A DNA stretch of 64,000 bases. Origin: Polytrichum commune. Taxonomy: Eukaryota; Streptophyta; Polytrichopsida; Polytrichales; Polytrichaceae. The notes below the pieces were generated by a model. That model did no database searches. It was not told the origin of the DNA and was given only the letters and a program-made list of their open reading frames with translations. Location of the stretch: NCBI GenBank assembly GCA_950295325.1, contig OX485809.1, forward strand, positions 35,159,081 through 35,223,080. Direction: 5' to 3'. Below, piece after piece: positions 58,872 to 64,000 of the stretch (the first letter of the stretch is position 1; each line of letters starts with the position of its first letter). Made by a program: the position numbers and the translations under genes.

Positions 58872-59730
58872 ACGTCTGAAGTATAATCTAGTATTTATCA
58901 ACCTAACATGATTTTTAGGTGTCCAAATGGCCAATATTATTTTGAGAGGATCCCACTCTCTCAAAATATTGAATATCGTGTTAGAGCAACCTAGGACGTT
59001 TACACTCATTTGCAGACGGCGTAGGATGTGCTAATGTATTGTACTTTCATAGGCCTTTGCGTGGCCAGATGTTTGTTTGGAGCTCCTTTTGGATTTGCAT
59101 GTGTCGTCGCTCATGTTCACGCAAGCTATCTCTCTCGATCGTGACATTCTTCAATGGCCACCTACGGAGGGAAAACATGTGAGTGGGATTCACCTAGGAA
59201 TGAACGAGTGACTCCAATATGACAACTCCAACATCCTCGGTGCCAAACGGGTTTTCATCAATGCACTCTTGTGGATGGGTGTTATGACAAATTTTCTCCG
59301 CCACAACAACTCCATTGTCATTAACAAGTACCACCTCTAGATTCACTCATGAAGCTCTTGAAAGCCATGCACATTTCACAATGGGGTAGAATGATACGGA
59401 AGGCAAAGGACCCCCAAATGATCTTCATTTGCACTCTCATCAATAGTAGCCTCCCCGACAATGTCTAGCTCATCCCCAAATGCAGATAGGGTAGTGCCCA
59501 TGTCTTCAGAGTAGGAATCACCTCTTCCACTAAATCCCTCCATTGTGCCTAAACACATGCACATAAAACCTTAACAAAGATGGACACAATTTAAGGGTCC
59601 AAAAGAAAAAATATTGAAAATGTATGACATCTTGATCATTGGGGACATTCCGGTCTAAGACATGTCCAACACAACTTCAATGTGGACTTCCAATCATGTG
59701 GGTGAGTCCAAAATGTGTTCCCCAACATAT
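58872..59730. other. No recognised gene
   Basis: AT-rich DNA between two tandem-repeat blocks. The minus-strand frame at 59376-59564 is short and unrecognised. Confidence 0.4.
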
Positions 59731-60115
59731 TGTGGGAAGGGGTTTGAGTCGACCAACCTAAATCTTGTGGCATGATGGGTTTAGGCCATCCACAATTTGC
59801 CCATGCTGTGGGAAAGGGTTTGGGTTGACCAACCTAAACCCTTTGGCAGGATGAGTTCATGACCATCCATAGCTCGCCCATGGGGTGGGAAGGAGTTTGG
59901 GTCAACCGACCCAAACCTTGTACCATGATGGGTTCAAGGTCATACTCAATCCGTCCAAACCTTCTGACATGATGGATTCAGGGCCATCGACAATTCGTCC
60001 ACATTGTGGGAAAAAATTTGGGTTGACCGACCCAAACCTTCTCGCAGGATGGATTCAGGGTCATATTAATTCCGCCCACACTGGGGAAGGGGTTTGGGTC
60101 GACCAACCCAAATCA
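59731..60115. repeat. Tandem repeat, period ~76-77 bp, hairpin in each unit
   Basis: Units start TGTGGGAAGGGGTTTG at about 59731, 59807, 59884, 60005 and 60081, with a partial unit near 59940. Each holds TTTGGGTCGACCAACCCAAA or a variant, a self-complementary hairpin, and GGATGGRTTCAGGGYCAT. Confidence 0.88.
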
Positions 60116-60411
60116 ACTGCAAAGTCCACCGTTTAATGCGGCGGAAATTGCGTGGTCGGCTGAATTTTGGCTCAGTGCGAAATTAACGGTGGGGTTGCAT
60201 GCTATGGATAGCTGCTCATAAATGGCAGCGTGCACAAACCTTGAAGTACAACTCCAACTGAGAGTGTTTCTTACGATTTCACGAGTGGGAGAATAGCAAA
60301 AAAAACCAACTTGTGGGGGGTGCACCCCTTTATACTATCCACCTCTGGTTCCCCAACTTCCTCTTTGGATGCCTTTCCCGCTTAGTTCTCTTGTGGAGGT
60401 TATTTCAAACC

Positions 60412-60468
60412 TCGTGACAGAATTCCCCGCTTTTTACTAATTATAAAAGCGGGAGAATTCTGTCACGA
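60412..60468. repeat. Stem-loop with ~23 bp arms
   Basis: TCGTGACAGAATTC-CCCGCTTTT pairs with AAAAGCGGGAGAATTCTGTCACGA across a ~9 nt loop, with one bulged base. A further direct copy of ATTCTGTCACRGAATTAC follows. Confidence 0.88.
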
Positions 60469-60600
60469 ATTACAATTCTGTCACAGAATTACAATAGAAG
60501 CATGGGAATTCCCCTCTTCAATGCCCCAACCATCATCTGACTTAATGTGTATTGAAATTAATTTAAATATTTAGTCCGTTTTTTATTATTTTATGTGGAT

Positions 60601-60771
60601 ATGACATGCACCAATGGGAGGAAGGTTGGCGGCCACATGTATTTTTGCAAGTGTAATGAGGGAAAAAGTTATATGATAGCGGACGTGCTACCCAAACCAC
60701 TTGCAAAGGATAGGCACCAAACATTAACAAATGCAATGGATTTAGAAACCTTTGACTACTCCCAAAGTAAC
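60601..60771 (+). pseudogene. Copia-type RNase H C-terminal remnant
   Basis: The frame contains GKSYMIADVLPKPLAKDRHQ and then LTNAMDLETFDYSQ. The ADVLTKPL-type motif marks the end of RNase H in Ty1/copia polyproteins. Here T is replaced by P. Only the tail remains, and upstream sequence is not recognisably pol. Confidence 0.8.
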
Positions 60772-60773
60772 AG

Positions 60774-61037
60774 TGTAGAAGGTAGAACATTAGATTGCTC
60801 GTAGTCAATAGAAATATAAAGGAAGAAGCATGAGACACAATAAGGTGAGAATAAGGCTACCGTGCTAGTCCAAAGAGGGATACAAGTTATCCCATATTGT
60901 TTGTGTGAACCAATAAAGAGAAGAAAAGCAATAAAAGGCAAAGCAAGGAGAGCATAAGACTATCTCACTCCAAGCATTGTTCATATGCCTTTGTATAGGT
61001 GTCTATGCTTGTGCAATCTTATCTCCTATTAATTTCA
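60774..61037 (+). repeat. LTR-like repeat, right copy (264 bp)
   Basis: It begins TGTAGAAGGTAGAACATTAG and ends CCTATTAATTTCA. A copia RNase H tail ends just before it, as expected for a 3' LTR. The match with the left copy continues five bases (ATAGG) past CA, so the exact edge is uncertain and no target duplication is convincing. Confidence 0.8.
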
Positions 61038-61203
61038 ATAGGGAGATTATTGTATAATGTCCGTGTATTTTTATGGTAATTATGTTTTGATTACTTTCAT
61101 ACGTGATTTATTATGGACTTCCATGTGGACTTGTGTTCCTAATATTATCGTTGTTGAGTTGTAGCGGCCCAAGGTACCAAACATCGTAGAAAAAATAAAC
61201 TAA

Positions 61204-61607
61204 GGGCCGGTTCACTTGGGGTCCCAAGTCCAAAATCCCACTCATGTAATCAAGTCCCACCATGAAGGCAAAGTCTCAACTTTTCATCCTCAAGAAACCA
61301 TTAAAATATGGTCAATTATCATTAAAGTCATATTTTGATTATTTTATGCCAAAGCATTCACAGGACTTGTATTGAGAGTTGGGTCTAGCTGTTTGCTCGA
61401 CCCAACTCTCAAGACGAGTCCTCGAGCCTCACCTCCAAAAAGTGTTGTCATGTGGGCATCCATATCATACTTAGGACTTAGGACTTGGGAACCCGTGTGA
61501 AGTGATAAGCCCCAACTGCCATGCTCTCGAGTCTCAACCACTAAGATTGCACGGATTGACCTCAAGTGACTTGGGACTTGGGACTTGGGACCCGTGTGAA
61601 CCGGCCC
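61204..61607. mobile_element. Second PIF/Harbinger-like MITE family (404 bp)
   Basis: It begins GGGCCGGTTCACTTGGGGTC and ends GGGACCCGTGTGAACCGGCCC, with TAA on both sides (61201-61203, 61608-61610). Subterminal repeats of GGACTTGGGA lie at both ends. Its sequence differs from family A, but termini and duplication are of the same type. Confidence 0.9.
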
Positions 61608-61965
61608 TAAGGTCACTTGAAGAAGGTGCTCTTGGAATTGCAGTTGGGCAAGAGGTAGGGGAAGGTAAAGTGGTAGGAGCAAGGAAAAATTAAATAATTG
61701 GGATCTTTCAAGGTAAGTTAATTATATTGGCAAGGATAACAAACATTTTATAGAGCCTTTATGTGGATAATTTCCCTCCATCCACAAGTAAACATAAATA
61801 TGGCTATAAACATTTGTTATTCATTGAGTATCAGTGACCTAGGTGGTGGACTCTTCATTAAATACCTAAGCGATGTGCATGGGTCACTATGAAATTAAAC
61901 CTCCTACATACAAGAAAGTCTATAAAGAAAAACGAATGAATGTGTTCTAATGGCATGCTAGAAAA

Positions 61966-62699
61966 CTTGGGGGGTGCACTGTACTAAACATGTACAAGTA
62001 TACGTGAATGCACAGGAGGGGTATTGATTTGGACCTTGCCGTATTACGTATACATATGGTATACATGCTATAATTTATAGTTACGTACATATATGGAAGG
62101 CCTTTAAAAAGTATACAATAATTGTATTTGTATGGTATTGTTACTATACTACATATCATAAGTTTTCATATTGGATGAAATCGTTTGATAATCGTTTGGT
62201 AATCGTTTGGTAATCGTTGGGTGGAGTATAGGGATCCAATTGACTTGATGGACCGTCCATCAAACTTGGAGATTGGTTTATGTTGGTATCAAAAAGGGGC
62301 TAACAACAAGTGGACATATGATCATACTGATCATTTGATGATAGACTTAGAGACAATAATTGCATTGGCTACAATGACATATATTGGTGAATCAAATGTT
62401 TATGAGTTACATCCGGGAGATGAAAAAGTTTTCAACGACTTTGCTGATGAAAGCTAGGATATTTTGTTATACATATTATAGGGGTTGATTATTGTTCAAA
62501 AGTATATTTGTATACTTATGTTAATGACTATATATGAATGGATGATTTTTTGTGTATACATATTGTCACTTGTATATTTATTATTGCAATTGTATGTGTA
62601 TTACTTCATTTCACAAAAAATAACTTGTATATAGGGGGTTTTTAGAGTATGCAGTGAACGCACGTGATTCTAGGTTTTAATGAAAGGTGCACCCCCCGA
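61966..62699. mobile_element. 734 bp element with 9 bp target duplication (Mutator-like)
   Basis: Tips are CTTGGGGGGTGCACTG and GGTGCACCCCCCGA, a short inverted repeat. The 9 bp GCTAGAAAA stands on both sides (61957-61965 and 62700-62708). A 9 bp duplication is typical of MULEs. The interior has a 78-codon frame at 62221-62457 with EIGLCWYQKGANNKWTYDH and no known domain. Confidence 0.85.
62221..62457 (+). CDS. Possible small ORF carried in the 734 bp element
   Basis: A 78-codon frame starts at ATG 62221 inside the element and ends TGA/TAG at 62457. It has an acidic composition and ends VYELHPGDEKVFNDFADES. I do not recognise a family. It could be a captured host fragment, as MULEs often carry, or the start lies further upstream in a lost exon. 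Confidence 0.3.
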   Translation: MEYRDPIDLMDRPSNLEIGLCWYQKGANNKWTYDHTDHLMIDLETIIALATMTYIGESNVYELHPGDEKVFNDFADES

Positions 62700-62708
62700 G
62701 CTAGAAAA

Positions 62709-63226
62709 TGGATTCATATATTTATACTCAGGTTTTCAAATTAATGTGATAAATGCCTCCACTAGATGTATAAAATAATAATCACGACTTAAATAGGCCT
62801 TTATTACTTATAAAATCCACTTTCACTTTCCGACGAGAAAGTCATTGGACGTTTTTCATCCATAGTATGTAACTCAATGATTGCATCAAACAAACAAAGA
62901 CAAATGCATAATAACTTAGCCACAATCCAAAGAGAAAAACTCAAGGGAGCCCATGAGCGCTCCAAGAGCCTCTGGTTTGTAAAACCTAAAACCCAAATGC
63001 AAACCCTAACAAGAATGGACAAGGTAGTACGTACTAAGGACTATTACCATATGACAACAATGGATGAAAATGTGAATCGGATGAAGCTAACACATCTATT
63101 GTCAAAACAAAATCTCTAAACCTTAGGCCCCTTTTGTACATTTACATTGGCTTCAAAATCTTAATAGCTTTTCTAATTGTACAAACTAGGAAAAAATAAT
63201 ACCTCTTCCTTATCTATTCTATGTAC
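62709..63226. other. No recognised gene
   Basis: The plus-strand frame at 62877-63119 and the minus-strand frame at 62804-63022 overlap and have no known motif. No repeat match is seen. Confidence 0.4.
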
Positions 63227-63566
63227 ACTAACGTCTCAAATAATATCCCTTCTTACACTCATGTTTGTTTGTACTATGCTATATGAAGAGTCCACCCCCA
63301 AGGGCTTCAAAGGAGGGTGAGGCCAATCAAGAATTGGAGAAGGCATCACAAGAGGAGCTTGAGAACCACAACCAAGAGTTTGTGGAATTACAAAAAGGTA
63401 CAGAAAACTTGAAAGACAAAGAAACCTGAAATCTACAATTTGCATTATGAAGACAGTGAAACATTTATGTCTAACACTAATTATCGAAGAATTGAAAATT
63501 AGTGTTGAGCAGGATAGGGTGGTAACAACACTAAATATAATCAAACACTAAATATCATATTTAGTG
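63227..63566 (-). mobile_element. Family B MITE, ~312-340 bp subgroup
   Basis: The right part, CTAATTATCGAAGAATTGAAAATTAGTG ... AGGGTGGTAACAACACTAAATA, is the inverse of 31582-31700. It ends ATCATATTTAGTG before TA. The left end at CACTAACGTCTC after TA is less sure. Confidence 0.7.
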
Positions 63567-63854
63567 TAGCTTTATGCAAATGATGTCCCCGTCAATCACC
63601 ATATCGCCTCATACTATTGTGCACCAGCTTGTCGACCATAGATAGAAACTCATTGGGTTTATTCACTCTATGTGCCCAAAGTATAATATTGTTGGAATGT
63701 TGTTTCTGTGTTTTGTCATTTGATTGTTTTGTCTCATATTTTCACATGATTTTCCAGCTTTGCAAAGCGTGACATGTCAAGGTTGACAATCTACCCACAA
63801 CTCCTATTTTTGACGAGCATGAGCTTCACTAGTGGCCAAATACTAGTTCATGAA

Positions 63855-64000
63855 GGGCCACTTCACACACGAGACTGAGTGTCCGTGACCATTACACTTC
63901 AAGCACTCTCATTGGTGGAAAAGGCTGAGCCGGTCCAAGTTCGCTTCACACTACGCTTGAGGGATCAACGGAGTAAGGGCCAAGTTCCATGTGCCGGTCC
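63855..64000 (+). mobile_element. Family A MITE, cut by window end and by another insertion
   Basis: It begins GGGCCACTTCACACACGAG and follows the family consensus to GGGATCAACGGAG at 63973. There TAAGGGCCAAGTTCC starts a different GGGCC-tipped element at 63977, which runs out of the window. Confidence 0.8.

Noticed and set aside
54218-61037. A complete copia element
   Set aside because: Only the RNase H tail is recognised; gag, integrase and most of the RT are absent, and no target duplication is convincing.
1-64000. tRNA or rRNA genes
   Set aside because: I looked for cloverleaf-like and conserved rRNA words and saw none I could support.

Overview
The window is nuclear DNA from a plant. 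It is AT-rich and repeat-rich, has few genes, and its genes contain many GT-AG introns. The cellulose synthase it carries is a land-plant CESA. Its N-terminus and its C-terminal GLTC recall bryophyte CESAs, so I suspect a moss or another seed-free plant, but this is an inference from memory and not a placement.

Two genes read as intact and spliced, both on the + strand. The first is a cellulose synthase catalytic subunit (35849-41925) with 13 exons, 1088 codons before the stop and all catalytic motifs. The second is a REV7/MAD2B-type HORMA protein (46534-48363) with 5 exons and 204 codons, the accessory partner of translesion polymerase zeta. The two products have no known common pathway. Both genes have duplicated DNA around them: the region upstream of CESA is duplicated, three ~146 bp repeats lie just after CESA, and a nearly identical ~173 bp duplication sits just before REV7.

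The left 35 kb is layered mobile-element debris. A broken retroelement (6503-9117) carries gag-like, retropepsin and cytosine-5 DNA methyltransferase-like segments. Around it are many copies of three small DNA-transposon families. Family A is ~500 bp with GGGCC termini and TAA/TTA target duplications (PIF/Harbinger-like). Family B is 218-370 bp with CACTAAAT termini and TA target duplications. Family C is ~220 bp and CCGGTT-rich, with GATCGGGGA-type ends. Several A and B copies sit inside C or another repeat (R), and uninterrupted paralogues elsewhere in the window show the empty sites.

The right 20 kb holds a 1.5 kb foldback element (43552-45069), degenerate ORFs, several tandem-repeat blocks, and a pair of 264 bp LTR-like repeats enclosing 6.3 kb with a copia RNase H tail. 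Inside that interval lies an intron-bearing pseudogene on the minus strand. Further right are a second PIF-like MITE (61204-61607) and a 734 bp element with a perfect 9 bp duplication (61966-62699). I saw no rRNA, tRNA or CRISPR array.
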